5,990 bases of DNA from an uncultured bacterium (GTDB lineage: Bacteria > Verrucomicrobiota > Kiritimatiellia > UBA8416 > CALETX01), in contig CALETX010000374.1 of NCBI GenBank assembly GCA_937920455.1, positions 1 to 5,990 on the forward strand, read 5' to 3'. Below the pieces are notes generated by a model. It saw only the letters and a program-made list of their open reading frames with translations. It searched no databases and was not told the origin of the DNA. Positions 1-5,967 of the stretch are shown here, in pieces. How positions within the stretch are numbered: position 1 is the first letter of the stretch; each line of letters begins with the position of its first letter. The translations under genes were made by a program, and so were the position numbers.

Positions 1-605
1 AGGTGGACATTCGTCTGATAGCAGCCACAAACAGGAATCTCCGGCAGTTTGTCGAGGAAGGAAAATTCCGCGAAGATCTTTTCTTCAGACTGGATGTTGT
101 AAACATCAACCTGCCTCCGCTCAGAGAACGGACGGATGACATTCCGCTCCTGTGCGGCCACTTTCTCAAAGAGTTCAACCGGAAACACGGGAAAAATGTC
201 GAAGGTCTAACGCCGGATGCCATTGCCATACTTTCATCCTATCCCTGGCCTGGGAATGTGCGCGAGCTGCGGAACACCATCGAGAAAATGGTGGTTATGG
301 CTCATGGGAATCGGCTAATCGCCAGGGATATTCCACATCCGATTCGGGAGAGAGCGAGGGGATCGCAGGCTTCTGGAGGTCCTGCGGCCGGCAGCGGCGT
401 TTCCGCCCATGATTCTCTTGCCGAGGTTGAGAGGAAAATGATCCTTAATGCGCTAAAACGGAACGATGGCAACATCACAAAGGCTGCTGCAGAACTCGGA
501 ATCAGCCGCAGGACTCTGCACCGAAAAATTAAGAGATACAGAGAGTCTGGATTATTAGACAGCAATAGCGCTTCGCAACGCGCCGAATCACAGCAGCCAT
601 CTTGA
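1..605 (+). CDS. Sigma-54-dependent transcriptional activator, NtrC/AtoC type, C-terminal part (5' end outside window)
   Basis: This is the C-terminal part of a bacterial enhancer-binding protein that uses ATP hydrolysis to remodel sigma-54 RNA polymerase. Counting from the first full codon (base 3), about 200 residues remain. They open at the sensor I strand (IAATN, residues 6-10). The FREDLFFRL stretch (22-30) carries the two arginines expected as trans-acting fingers, LPPLRER (37-43) follows, and sensor II is PWPGNVREL (81-89, R87). A Gly/Ala/Ser-rich linker (about 118-138) joins a Fis-type helix-turn-helix (about 140-180, with NITKAAAELGISRRTLHRK). The Walker A and B motifs, the GAFTGA loop and any receiver or ligand-sensing domain lie upstream of the window, so the signal and the targets cannot be named. 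The reading frame is open to the left edge, so the GTG at base 3 is not a real start. The gene ends in TGA 13 bases before the membrane-protein gene, suggesting one transcript. Family assignment is firm; the specific role is unknown. Confidence 0.95.
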   Translation, partial: VDIRLIAATNRNLRQFVEEGKFREDLFFRLDVVNINLPPLRERTDDIPLLCGHFLKEFNRKHGKNVEGLTPDAIAILSSYPWPGNVRELRNTIEKMVVMAHGNRLIARDIPHPIRERARGSQASGGPAAGSGVSAHDSLAEVERKMILNALKRNDGNITKAAAELGISRRTLHRKIKRYRESGLLDSNSASQRAESQQPS

Positions 606-618
606 GCCGGAATCTCGA

Positions 619-2319
619 ATGCCGGGCGATGACATAATTGGAAGTTTCAACGAGGGGATGACCGAGCGCGTCCTGCGCTGTCTTTCAGCCCTGGCGGCGG
701 CTGCGTTTATTTTCACGTTCTATGCATGGGTCAGGTTTGCAGGGCTTGCCGATGGCGAGTCTATGGAATGGGCGCAACTTGGAATGCAACTGGCTCATGG
801 CAGAGGACTCACGACCCTCTGCATGAGGCCGGCTGACTTTCGCGAAGGCCCCGTAAAAACAGGCGACGGATTCTCCGATGTAGCCGCAATCCGCGATTCC
901 AGGCACGCCCCTCTCTATCCGGCTGTTCTGGCGGGCGCGTTTTTCCTTGTGGAGCGAGCGGCCGGGAAAGCCCCTCCGAATGACATCTATTTTTTGGAAA
1001 GGGCAGCCATCCTGCCCTTAAATATCGTTATTCTGCTGGGAACGTTGTTTTTTCTTTACGATCTGGCAAGACGTTTATTCGGGGACGGTGCGGCGTTTCT
1101 TGCTGCTTTGTTGTTTCTCGTGTGTGAAGGCGTGCTCAGAGAGGCGCTGCGTTGTTCACCCCTTCCGCTTCTCATGCTCCTCGGAACCTCCGCTGTGAGG
1201 ATGGCGCTTTTGGCGCGGGATGCCGCGGCCGTCTCGGTTCTGAGGAGAACGGTTTTTGCCGGACTTTCAGGCGGCTTGTGCGGCATGGCATTTCTTGCTG
1301 GCTACTCCGCGCTGGTGCTGGCTGTTCCTTGCGCGTTTGTGGCATTGGGCGGCGAGGAAAGCGGGCGGAGAAAGTCGCTGGTGGCATTTGTGGGGAGTCT
1401 TCTGGCCGTGAGTGCGCCGTGGATTGTACGGAACCTGGTCACTTTTGGCCTTCCATTTGGCTGCGCGACACAGGTTGTGCTGCACGGGACCGAACTTTAT
1501 CCGGGCGTAACGGCGGATCAGGCGATGTCAATAACATCGAGCGGCTTGAGAGTGCTTGATTCGGTGCGGTCGAAAATCATTTGTGGAGTCGGTCAAGCGT
1601 GGAGTTCGGCTTTCTGGCTTGGGAGCGCGGGCCCTTTGATGGCCTTCTTTTTTGTGTCTTTTTTCTTCAGGTTCGAGGAGGAGACCGTTGCGTCGCTCCG
1701 ATGGTGGACTGCCGCGGCTTTCGGCCTTGGGTTGTTGATTGCCGCTGCCGGTCACCCTTCAGGACGTTGGATCATGATCTACTTCCCCATTGTCGCGGCT
1801 TATGCTGCTGGATTCTTTTTTGAACTGGTGGAGAAATCTGAATTTTTCAATCCGGCGTGGCCGTACCTCTTGAAATGGGCATTGGTTACATGCGCGGCAT
1901 TGCCCGCAGCCGCAAGTTTGTTCGGGTCGCCTGTTTCTCCGTATCCGCCGTACCATGCGCCTTTCGTGTCGAATATCAGTTCTACACTCGAAGCCGGAGA
2001 AGTTATCGTAACAGACGTCCCCTGGTCGTGCGCATGGTACGCCAGGAGGCCGGCCCTCATGATGCCAATATCCGTTGAAGACCTGCGCGACGCTCGTCTC
2101 AAGCCATTGAAAGTGGCGGCGATTTATCTGGCGGGTGCTGCCAGGTACGATTCTTATGCTCCAGAGATGGGGCCTGACTGGGATTCCATACGACGCGGCG
2201 CTGTTCCGGCATGGCTGCCGATGACCAATGGTCTGGCATTCCCTCGAGGAACACGCGAGCAGGTTTTCATCTCCGGTCGGCCGATATTTCAAGCACACGA
2301 TGCAGAAGCTCCTCGTTGA
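619..2319 (+). CDS. Polytopic membrane protein, probable GT-C / GT39-like (ArnT/PMT-type) glycosyltransferase
   Basis: This 566-residue protein looks like an integral inner-membrane glycosyltransferase of the type that takes sugars from polyprenyl-phosphate donors. After a short N-terminus there is a hydrophobic segment (about 18-40). An extracytoplasmic loop follows with acidic residues where GT-C enzymes place their catalytic acid (LADGESMEWAQLG, 43-55), then HAPLYPAVLA (96-105), similar to the 'hPPLYP' loop of GT39 proteins. Roughly nine further hydrophobic segments run to about residue 434, and APWIVRNLVTFGLPF (266-280) matches the 'PW..RN...FG.P' signature common in this superfamily. The last 130 residues are soluble and contain VIVTDVPWSCAWYARRPALMMP-like sequence (463-483), as in many bacterial GT39-like proteins. 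Sugar, acceptor and exact family are not determinable. The ATG at 619 has only a weak upstream GGA; an in-frame ATG at 658 would begin just before the first membrane segment, but its GAGGGG abuts the codon. The gene follows the sigma-54 regulator closely, and its 3' end overlaps the convergent reductase gene by 53 bases. Confidence 0.75.
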   Translation: MPGDDIIGSFNEGMTERVLRCLSALAAAAFIFTFYAWVRFAGLADGESMEWAQLGMQLAHGRGLTTLCMRPADFREGPVKTGDGFSDVAAIRDSRHAPLYPAVLAGAFFLVERAAGKAPPNDIYFLERAAILPLNIVILLGTLFFLYDLARRLFGDGAAFLAALLFLVCEGVLREALRCSPLPLLMLLGTSAVRMALLARDAAAVSVLRRTVFAGLSGGLCGMAFLAGYSALVLAVPCAFVALGGEESGRRKSLVAFVGSLLAVSAPWIVRNLVTFGLPFGCATQVVLHGTELYPGVTADQAMSITSSGLRVLDSVRSKIICGVGQAWSSAFWLGSAGPLMAFFFVSFFFRFEEETVASLRWWTAAAFGLGLLIAAAGHPSGRWIMIYFPIVAAYAAGFFFELVEKSEFFNPAWPYLLKWALVTCAALPAAASLFGSPVSPYPPYHAPFVSNISSTLEAGEVIVTDVPWSCAWYARRPALMMPISVEDLRDARLKPLKVAAIYLAGAARYDSYAPEMGPDWDSIRRGAVPAWLPMTNGLAFPRGTREQVFISGRPIFQAHDAEAPR

Positions 2320-3217
2320 CCGGCACCGGTATGCCGAGCCGGCGGCCATGTCTGACCACTTCGCCGTTAATTGCTTCGATTTCCGTGCGACGTCCGCGTC
2401 TTATGTCTTGAAGCATGGATGAAAAGTTTGAGGCGGTGTTACGGCACACATTTTGAACCGCCTCTAGGGTGTTGTCATAAATAAGGTTGATCCCCATTGC
2501 GCGGGCAACTCGCTCGGTTTCCAGAGCGGCCTCTTCGGCTTGCATGCGGAGGTCTTCTCGTTCAAGAATCGCGCCATTGGGAACGTCTGCGATAGCTGTA
2601 ACGGGGTTTATTGCCGCGTTGATGGCGGCTTTGCTCCATAGCAGAGTTGCAGCGTCTGGCGTTACGTGTGACTCTATGCCGGCGTTCATAAGCATGTCGG
2701 CAAAAGCTCTGGCGTGGTAGTCTGCGGCGGCAGTGTGCGGCGCGATGATGGTGGGCCCTGCGCCTGCGTGGCGGACAACTCCGGCGCATTCGGCAGTGGA
2801 TCCGTGCGATGTGGCCGCGCATAGGATCGGTCTGCCGGCGGAAAGGCGAGCGGCTATTTCCGCATTTCCGAGTCCATTCTGGAGCGAGACGATTACAGTC
2901 TGAGCACCGAGCAGCGGCAGAGCGTGGCGCATTGCTGCTTCGGTGTCAAATGACTTTATGCAAAGGCAAAGGAATGCGGGTGGGCTGAGTCTGAAAGGGT
3001 CTGCTTCGCAAGGCACGTGGACGAGACGTTCGCCCGCGCTGTCTTTAACTCGAATGCCTTCTCTCGAAAGAAGCAAGGAACGCTCTGGATTTTTGTCCAG
3101 AAGCGCAACTGCCAATCCTTTCTCGGCAAGCAAAGCGGCGAACAGGCAGCCAATTGCGCCTGGACCTACGATGACTACCACGATTTCTCGGCCAGCGGCG
3201 GCAAGAATGCGTTGCAT
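2267..3217 (-). CDS. panE: 2-dehydropantoate 2-reductase family protein (PanE/ApbA-like)
   Basis: The likely reaction is NADPH-dependent reduction of 2-dehydropantoate to pantoate in coenzyme A synthesis; paralogues with other 2-oxoacid substrates exist. From the ATG at 3217 the protein has 316 residues, near the family's usual 290-310. It has a Rossmann fold with VIVGPGAIG (about 15-23) and a C-terminal helical domain. The catalytic lysine is in LWSKAAINAAINPVTAI (K196), matching the 'K...N...NP(L/V)TA(I/L)' motif. The substrate-binding segment SNFSSMLQD (about 263-271) leads into RRTEIEAING (about 276-285), the latter with the conserved glutamate. An upstream TTG at 3226 is only one base from the GAGAG ribosome-binding sequence (3228-3232), whereas the ATG at 3217 has a 10-base spacing, so I chose 3217. 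A downstream GTG giving a start right at the Rossmann strand is also possible. It is the last gene of the - strand block, 22 bases after the pterin methyltransferase gene. Family is firm; true pantoate function is likely but not proven. Confidence 0.9.
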   Translation of the reverse strand: MQRILAAAGREIVVVIVGPGAIGCLFAALLAEKGLAVALLDKNPERSLLLSREGIRVKDSAGERLVHVPCEADPFRLSPPAFLCLCIKSFDTEAAMRHALPLLGAQTVIVSLQNGLGNAEIAARLSAGRPILCAATSHGSTAECAGVVRHAGAGPTIIAPHTAAADYHARAFADMLMNAGIESHVTPDAATLLWSKAAINAAINPVTAIADVPNGAILEREDLRMQAEEAALETERVARAMGINLIYDNTLEAVQNVCRNTASNFSSMLQDIRRGRRTEIEAINGEVVRHGRRLGIPVPVNEELLHRVLEISADRR

Positions 3218-3239
3218 CAGCGGCAAACTCTCAGGCCGT

Positions 3240-4259
3240 TTAAATTCGGCCCTCCCTGCATGCTGTGATGAAATTCATGCCGAATTCATCCTCGCCCATC
3301 AGGAGAGCCTTGGCGAGGTTGAAAGCCTCGGAACCGGTATCTAGGCCGTTGAGAATATCTTTGTTGATCTGAAGCGGGTCCACGATTCCGCCGTCGGCGC
3401 CGGCTTCAACGGCGAGCCATGCAAACACCTGGTTGATAAGTTTTCTATTCGGCATTCCAAACGACACATTGCTGAGCCCAGCCACAATGTGAACTTCGGG
3501 ACCGTATTCTTTTCGCGCGGCGGAGACGGATTCCAGAAAACTCTTTCCGTTGTTTGGGTCGGTTGAAATCGGCAGAACCAGTGGGTCAATATGAATTGCA
3601 GCCTTTTCCAAGCCGGCTGCGGAAAGTTTCTCCATGAGCCTGCCAAGATTATGAAGCCGCTCATCCGTTGTGCATGGAAGTCCCTTCTCGCCAGCTGCCG
3701 ACGCTATAACAACGGCGCCGAATCTTGCGGCGATTTCGATGGCTGATTCCCGTTCCAGAGACACCGAATTGACCATGGGTCTGCCCAGGGTGCGATTGCA
3801 TGCCTCAAGCCCGGCCCGCAGGATTTCAGTGTTGGAAGAATCAACGCTGACCGGCAGTTTGACAGCATCCTGCACGATTTGGACAGTCCAACGCATGACG
3901 CGAATTTTTTCTTCGATGTCGGTGCTGAATTCATCCACGTTGACATCCAGGTAGTCCGCGCCGGCGGCGGCCTGGTCACGGGCCATGGTTTGCAGATAGT
4001 CTACGCCTGCTTTTTGTTCGTCGGAATTGCCGTAGGTCCCCTGCCAGATTGCCACTGAGCAGTGTTTGACCTTTCCGTCTTTCCATGCGGGCGAGTTCAG
4101 AAATACTTCTGGCACCGGCAGATATTTTTTTGAATCCCGGCCGTAGGCGATTGACTGGCGCCCGTCAGGTGCCGGTCCGACTGACTTTCCGCCAACTTTG
4201 AGTATTCTGGTGCAGTGGATGTTTTCTCCGACAGTTATGAACTTTTCTATGCGTTTCAT
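3240..4259 (-). CDS. Methyltetrahydrofolate-type pterin-binding methyltransferase (MetH Fol-module / AcsE-MeTr-like)
   Basis: This 339-residue protein is a TIM-barrel pterin-binding methyltransferase, expected to move the methyl group between methyl-tetrahydrofolate and a cobalamin carrier. The fold's markers appear in order: GENIH (11-15), LDVNVDE (104-110), VDSSN (139-143), MVNSVSLERE (162-171), the GEKGLPCTTDERL loop (190-202), IDPLVLP (224-230) and GLSNVSFGMPNR (261-272). These line up with the pterin-contacting Asp, Asn and Asp residues of Moorella MeTr; N264 matches its catalytic Asn in GLSNVS. The protein is longer than MeTr (about 262 residues) because of an extra segment at about 17-82, between the first strand and first helix. 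The ATG at 4259 has a strong GAGGAG ribosome-binding site. The TTG at 4271, which would add four residues, lies within that site and is rejected. The gene lies 30 bases after the homocysteine methyltransferase gene and 22 before the PanE-like gene. Automated pipelines may call it dihydropteroate synthase; the GLSNVS motif and neighbours argue for methyltransferase. Confidence 0.9.
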   Translation of the reverse strand: MKRIEKFITVGENIHCTRILKVGGKSVGPAPDGRQSIAYGRDSKKYLPVPEVFLNSPAWKDGKVKHCSVAIWQGTYGNSDEQKAGVDYLQTMARDQAAAGADYLDVNVDEFSTDIEEKIRVMRWTVQIVQDAVKLPVSVDSSNTEILRAGLEACNRTLGRPMVNSVSLERESAIEIAARFGAVVIASAAGEKGLPCTTDERLHNLGRLMEKLSAAGLEKAAIHIDPLVLPISTDPNNGKSFLESVSAARKEYGPEVHIVAGLSNVSFGMPNRKLINQVFAWLAVEAGADGGIVDPLQINKDILNGLDTGSEAFNLAKALLMGEDEFGMNFITACREGRI

Positions 4260-4262
4260 AGT

Positions 4263-4269
4263 TCTCCTC
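4263..4269 (-). promoter_or_regulatory. Strong ribosome-binding site deciding the start of the pterin methyltransferase
   Basis: On the - strand GAGGAGA is followed by ACT and then ATG at 4259. The match to the anti-Shine-Dalgarno sequence includes the base after an in-frame TTG at 4271, so the TTG cannot be the start if this site is used. Confidence 0.8.
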
Positions 4270-4289
4270 AACGCGTTGCCTATGTGTTC

Positions 4290-5171
4290 TTATTTCTTAA
4301 ACAGCTTTGCAAGTGCTCTGACGTGGTCTGGAGTTGTGCCGCAGCATCCCCCAATGATTGCAGCGCCTGCTTTGACCACTTCTACGGCGTGGCGAGCCAT
4401 GGTTTCCGGCGTTTCGAGATAGACATCCCGGCCGTCTCTTCGGAGGGGTTTTCCGGCGTTTGCGTGGACGATGATGGGCATGGATGGGGCAGCCTGGCGA
4501 ATTTCAGCAACAATCGGTATCATTTGTTCCATTCCGTTGCCGCAGTTGGATCCAATAATGTCGGCATCTGCTTGCGCAAGGCCTTCTGCCATTTCCGAAG
4601 GAGATACTCCCATCATTGTTCGATATGTTCCCTGTGCAGTGGCTTCGAATGTGAAGGTGGCAATGATTTCGAGACGTGTATTTTCTTTAGCGGCTTTGAT
4701 CGCGATTGATGCCTCGTCGAGTGCAGAAAATGTTTCTATGCAGCAGGCATCGGCGCCACCGCGTTCAAGCGCCATAACCTGTTCCTTGAAAGCATCGTAA
4801 AGTTCTTCTTCTGTGACGTCGCCCATTAAGAGAAAACGACCCGTAGGGCCCACGGATGCTATGACATTGACTGTGTCGCCCGCCGCCTGGCGGGAAATAG
4901 CGGCTGCTGCCTCATTGATTTCGGCCGCGCGGTTTGCGAGTCCGAAATGTGCGAGTTTCAGCCGGTTTGCGCCGAAACTGTTGGTTTTGATCATGTCCGC
5001 CCCTGCCTCGACATAGGACTGGGCTATTGTCAGAACATCCGCGCGGCGCTCGATGCACCAGAGTTCGGGGCATTCACCAGGTTGGAGCCCCATCTTGTGG
5101 AGTTGAGTTCCCCATGCGCCATCGGAAATAAGGAGCTTCCTTTCTTTGAGGTGTTCAATAATTCTGCGCAT
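4290..5171 (-). CDS. Homocysteine S-methyltransferase, stand-alone MetH Hcy-module-like zinc enzyme
   Basis: This 293-residue (beta/alpha)8 protein should bind zinc and homocysteine and accept a methyl group to form methionine. Family markers are DGAWGTQL (17-24), TNSFGANR (63-70), SVGPTG (106-111), CIETF (144-148), SNCGNG (208-213) and GGCCGTTP (274-281). C210, C276 and C277 are the three zinc-ligand cysteines, matching C207, C272 and C273 of Thermotoga MetH. It ends soon after the third cysteine segment, so it is only the Hcy module and lacks fused Fol, Cob or reductase domains. With a corrinoid protein upstream and a pterin methyltransferase downstream, methylcobalamin is the likely methyl donor; betaine or S-methylmethionine donors are less likely given this setting. 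The ATG at 5171 places the DGAWG strand at the usual distance from the N-terminus, but the preceding bases (ATCGGGCCCAACG) show no convincing Shine-Dalgarno sequence. A terminator and a candidate promoter separate it from the corrinoid gene. Confidence 0.93.
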   Translation of the reverse strand: MRRIIEHLKERKLLISDGAWGTQLHKMGLQPGECPELWCIERRADVLTIAQSYVEAGADMIKTNSFGANRLKLAHFGLANRAAEINEAAAAISRQAAGDTVNVIASVGPTGRFLLMGDVTEEELYDAFKEQVMALERGGADACCIETFSALDEASIAIKAAKENTRLEIIATFTFEATAQGTYRTMMGVSPSEMAEGLAQADADIIGSNCGNGMEQMIPIVAEIRQAAPSMPIIVHANAGKPLRRDGRDVYLETPETMARHAVEVVKAGAAIIGGCCGTTPDHVRALAKLFKK

Positions 5172-5201
5172 CGTTGGGCCCGATCGCTAAAACAGGGTCA
5201 A

Positions 5202-5230
5202 ACCATAAGTTTACGGATGGCGGGCGTCAA
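5202..5230 (-). promoter_or_regulatory. Candidate sigma-70-type promoter for the homocysteine methyltransferase operon
   Basis: Read on the - strand, TTGACG (5225-5230) matches the -35 consensus in five of six positions. It is separated by exactly 17 bases from TATGGT (5202-5207), which matches the -10 consensus in four of six. Transcription would start near 5195, leaving about 24 bases of leader before the ATG at 5171. Its place just after a terminator supports it. It is a pattern match only. Confidence 0.45.
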
Positions 5231-5235
5231 CGAAA

Positions 5236-5273
5236 GAAAAAGCGGCCTCCCCAAAAAGGGATGCCGCTTTTTC
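5236..5273 (-). terminator. Intrinsic terminator after the corrinoid protein gene
   Basis: The arms 5236-5246 and 5263-5273 (GAAAAAGCGGC and its exact complement GCCGCTTTTTC) form an 11-bp perfect stem. Inside, after one mismatch, TCCC pairs with GGGA around a 6-base loop. On the - strand the GC-rich core is followed by TTTTTCTTTC. It begins 26 bases after the corrinoid gene's stop. Because the A-tract and T-tract mirror each other it could act in both directions, but the only adjacent converging gene end is the corrinoid gene on the - strand. Confidence 0.85.
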
Positions 5274-5299
5274 TGCGCTTCTTGTTTTACATGCTGGCG

Positions 5300-5938
5300 T
5301 CAGTTCACGCCGAGAAGTTTCTTTGCCAGGTCGGCTGCGGAAGCTGCGTCTGGAGCATAGCCATCTGCGCCGATTTCGTCGCAGAAGGCCTGTGTTACCG
5401 GCGCGCCGCCGATCATAACCTTGACCTTCCCCTGAAGGCCTTTGGCCTTTACTGTCTCCACCACGCTCTTCATATTGGTCATGGTGGTTGTTAGTAAAGC
5501 CGAAACACCTATAATGCTGGCGTTGTTAGCCGCGGCCTCGGTGACGAATTTTTCGGGCGGGACGTCTATGCCAAGGTCGATTACTTTTATGCCCGCTCCC
5601 TCCAGCATCATTCCGACGAGGTTCTTTCCGATGTCATGAAGATCGCCCTTTACTGTTCCGAGCACGGCTGTTCCGATCGGCTTGACGCCGGCCGCGACGA
5701 GTTTGGGCTGGAGGACTTTCATAGCCTCTTTCATGGCGCGTGCGGCGATCAACACTTCAGGTACATAAACCTCGTTCTTCTTGAAACGTTCTCCGACCAC
5801 GCTCATTCCAGCAATAAGGCCCTTCTCCAATATGTCAGCGGGCTTTTCGCCTGCATCTAAAGCCTTTTGAACCAGCGCAGCTGCGTCCTTATTCTTGCCT
5901 TTCATGACTGCTTCAGCAATTTGCGGTGCGAGACTCAT
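5300..5938 (-). CDS. Methyltransferase cognate corrinoid protein (MtaC/MtbC/MttC-like, MetH Cob-module)
   Basis: This 212-residue cytoplasmic protein carries a cobalamin cofactor and shuttles methyl groups between methyltransferases. Residues 1 to about 85 form the helical cap domain (with LIAGMSVVGERFKKNEVYVPEVLIAA-type sequence at 41-66). The rest is a B12-binding Rossmann domain. DLHDIGKN (99-106) is the D-x-H-x-x-G motif with H101 as lower axial cobalt ligand. SALLTTTM (146-153), GGAPVT (177-182) and GADGYAPDA (190-198) cradle the nucleotide tail. The length is typical for free-standing corrinoid proteins of methylotrophic methyltransferase systems and for the excised Cob half of MetH. 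The ATG at 5938 follows a perfect AGGAGG. Downstream lie the homocysteine and methyl-THF methyltransferase genes, which suggests service in methionine synthesis; a second methyltransferase partner (methanol-, methylamine- or methoxy-type) may lie upstream, outside the window. The family is firm; the physiological substrate is inferred from neighbours. Confidence 0.95.
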   Translation of the reverse strand: MSLAPQIAEAVMKGKNKDAAALVQKALDAGEKPADILEKGLIAGMSVVGERFKKNEVYVPEVLIAARAMKEAMKVLQPKLVAAGVKPIGTAVLGTVKGDLHDIGKNLVGMMLEGAGIKVIDLGIDVPPEKFVTEAAANNASIIGVSALLTTTMTNMKSVVETVKAKGLQGKVKVMIGGAPVTQAFCDEIGADGYAPDAASAADLAKKLLGVN

Positions 5939-5946
5939 TTTGTTTG

Positions 5947-5952
5947 CCTCCT
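5947..5952 (-). promoter_or_regulatory. Consensus ribosome-binding site of the corrinoid protein gene
   Basis: AGGAGG on the - strand is followed by 8 bases and then ATG at 5938. It is a full consensus match and contrasts with the poor site before the homocysteine methyltransferase, which suggests the carrier protein is made in greater amount. Confidence 0.85.
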
Positions 5953-5967
5953 TCTCTTTTCTGCATC

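Noticed and set aside
2318..2335. GC-rich palindrome ACCGG-CA-CCGGT at the end of the membrane-protein gene
   Set aside because: Short, no following T-run on either strand, and inside the reductase coding sequence, so it was not called a terminator.
1759..2349. A 196-codon open frame on the - strand
   Set aside because: It lies antisense to the well-supported membrane-protein gene, has low-complexity Arg/Cys-rich composition and no family motif, and overlaps the true reductase gene in another frame.
3218..3226. TTG start at 3226 for the PanE-like protein
   Set aside because: The nearby GAGAG would be only one base away, whereas the ATG at 3217 has a workable spacing. The choice remains moderately uncertain because a GTG nearer the Rossmann strand also exists.
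4215..4709. A 164-codon open frame on the + strand
   Set aside because: It is antisense to the homocysteine methyltransferase and pterin methyltransferase genes, both supported by conserved motifs; its Ser/Cys/Phe-rich translation shows no recognisable domain.
5296..5311. Small inverted repeat GGCGT...ACGCC around the corrinoid gene stop codon
   Set aside because: Only five base pairs, no T-tract, and largely within coding sequence; a much stronger terminator lies just downstream.
5174..5494. A + strand open frame covering the intergenic terminator and the corrinoid gene's 3' end
   Set aside because: It runs through the terminator hairpin and antisense to conserved B12-binding motifs; the composition is not protein-like.
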